A program made the translations under genes and the position numbers. Shown one piece after another: positions 63,228 through 64,000 of a stretch of 64,000 bases of DNA. The notes below the pieces were generated by a model. That model was given only the letters and a program-made list of their open reading frames with translations. It had not been told where the DNA came from and made no database searches. Where the stretch lies: positions 74,800-138,799 of the forward strand of contig NZ_LMFB01000008.1 of NCBI RefSeq assembly GCF_001426685.1. The letters run 5' to 3'. Source of the DNA: Rhizobium sp. Root483D2 (lineage in GTDB: Bacteria > Pseudomonadota > Alphaproteobacteria > Rhizobiales > Rhizobiaceae). How positions within the stretch are numbered: the first letter of the stretch is position 1; each line of letters opens with the position of its first letter.

Positions 63228-64000
63228 TTATCCCGCCGGTAATCCTGCATTGGAAATCAGCACGGCCGCATCGGGCTTCAGCCCGACAGGAACCTGCTGC
63301 CCCGTGGAAAGCTGGCCGATATCGGCATCAGCCTCGATGGCGATCACCAATGTCTGGCCGTCGGCAAAGGCCAGTTTCAGATCGCGATGCAGGCCACAGA
63401 ACGTCGTTTCGACGACCGTCAGGATCAGCGCATGCGGCGCTCCCTGCGGCGCGAGAAACAACCGGTCGGGCCGGATCGCAATGACGCTTCCAACAGCATC
63501 GGCGGCGCCTTGTGCGCGCACCGGCAACGTCTGGCCAGCGACCGTTGCTTCCGTTTTTCCGGCGTTTACGGCGACCGTTTCCGGCCGCAACAAGGTGTCG
63601 ATCCCGACGAAGCGGGCGACGAAAGCGTTGGCGGGCGCTTCGAAGAAACGGGCGGGTGCATCCACCTGCTCGATACGGCCCCGGTGCATGACGGCCATGC
63701 GGTCAGACAGGCTAAGCGCCTCGTCCTGATTGTGCGTGACCAGAATGAAGGTAGCACCCGTTCGCTTGTGCAGCCGTCCGAATTCGTCACGCATCTGTTG
63801 GCGCAGGCGCTCATCAAGCCCGGTCAGCGGCTCGTCGAGCAGAAGAATGCCCGGTTCCATCACCAGCGCCCGTGCAAGCGCCACGCGCTGCCGCTGGCCG
63901 CCGGACAGGAGATTGACGTCGCGCGGGCCGAAGCCGGAAAGTTCGACCAGATCGAGCGCATCGCTGATTTTCGTGTCCAGTGACGCCCCGGACAGTCCCT
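63228..64000 (-). CDS. ABC importer ATPase, PotA-like, 5' part beyond the window
   Basis: The C-terminal part of an ATPase: signature LLSGGQRQRVALARALVMEP, Walker B LLLDEP, H-loop VTHNQD, and a C-terminal TOBE domain. The frame is open to base 64000, so Walker A and the start lie outside. Fifty-one bases upstream of the binding-protein gene; completes a four-gene polyamine/betaine-type importer. Confidence 0.92.
   Translation of the reverse strand, partial: GLSGASLDTKISDALDLVELSGFGPRDVNLLSGGQRQRVALARALVMEPGILLLDEPLTGLDERLRQQMRDEFGRLHKRTGATFILVTHNQDEALSLSDRMAVMHRGRIEQVDAPARFFEAPANAFVARFVGIDTLLRPETVAVNAGKTEATVAGQTLPVRAQGAADAVGSVIAIRPDRLFLAPQGAPHALILTVVETTFCGLHRDLKLAFADGQTLVIAIEADADIGQLSTGQQVPVGLKPDAAVLISNAGLPAG

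Overview
The window is about 61% GC (estimated by eye) and reads as an accessory, catabolism-rich replicon of an alphaproteobacterium in the Rhizobiaceae (Rhizobium/Agrobacterium/Sinorhizobium relatives). The reasons are a Mur-type Fur regulator divergent from sitABCD, a pcaIJF operon divergent from an IclR-type pcaR in the rhizobial arrangement, RIME-like palindromic intergenic repeats, and many ABC importers next to LysR or GntR regulators. No rRNA, tRNA, CRISPR array, insertion sequence or prophage was seen.

Layout. (1) 1-14103: a guanidino/amide catabolic region around a LysR gene at 7344. Leftward genes are an M20 amidohydrolase, a DDAH-type guanidine hydrolase, an FMN alpha-hydroxy-acid dehydrogenase, a GlcD-type FAD dehydrogenase and a gamma-glutamyltransferase cut by the window edge. 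Rightward genes are a polyamine-type ABC importer and an AruI-like 2-ketoarginine decarboxylase. The leftward operon and the ABC operon carry nearly the same ~48-bp sequence in front of them. (2) 14109-21084: MFS exporter/TetR pair, VapBC-like toxin-antitoxin, RND efflux pump with its adaptor. (3) 21456-26809: DUF1097-like membrane protein, two SDR oxidoreductases with a divergent LysR gene, a class III nucleotide cyclase, an isochorismatase-family hydrolase. (4) 26926-33196: leftward operon of GntR regulator, trans-sulfuration-type PLP enzyme and MalEFGK-type ABC importer. (5) 33421-40033: LysR divergent from an operon of dimethylformamidase-like protein, class III aminotransferase, BKACE enzyme, GNAT acetyltransferase and acetylpolyamine-amidohydrolase-like deacetylase. 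(6) 40183-44319: mur/sitABCD manganese uptake. (7) 44353-51538: D-threonine-aldolase-like enzyme, pobR/pobA, pcaIJF and pcaR for aromatic degradation. (8) 51696-64000: LysR, aldehyde dehydrogenase, enolase-superfamily enzyme, GMC oxidoreductase, 3-hydroxyisobutyrate-dehydrogenase-like protein, a trimethylamine-dehydrogenase-like N-demethylase and a convergent polyamine/betaine-type ABC importer whose ATPase runs off the window.

How it fits together: the region is a set of self-contained scavenging modules, each made of a regulator, a high-affinity importer and a few enzymes, for nitrogenous compounds likely to occur around plants (guanidino compounds, amides, N-methylated amines), plus the 4-hydroxybenzoate/beta-ketoadipate route and manganese acquisition. 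The least explained modules are region 1 with its shared promoter sequence, region 5 with its amide hydrolase plus acetylase/deacetylase pair, and the demethylase in region 8, which lacks the usual trimethylamine-binding aromatic residues.
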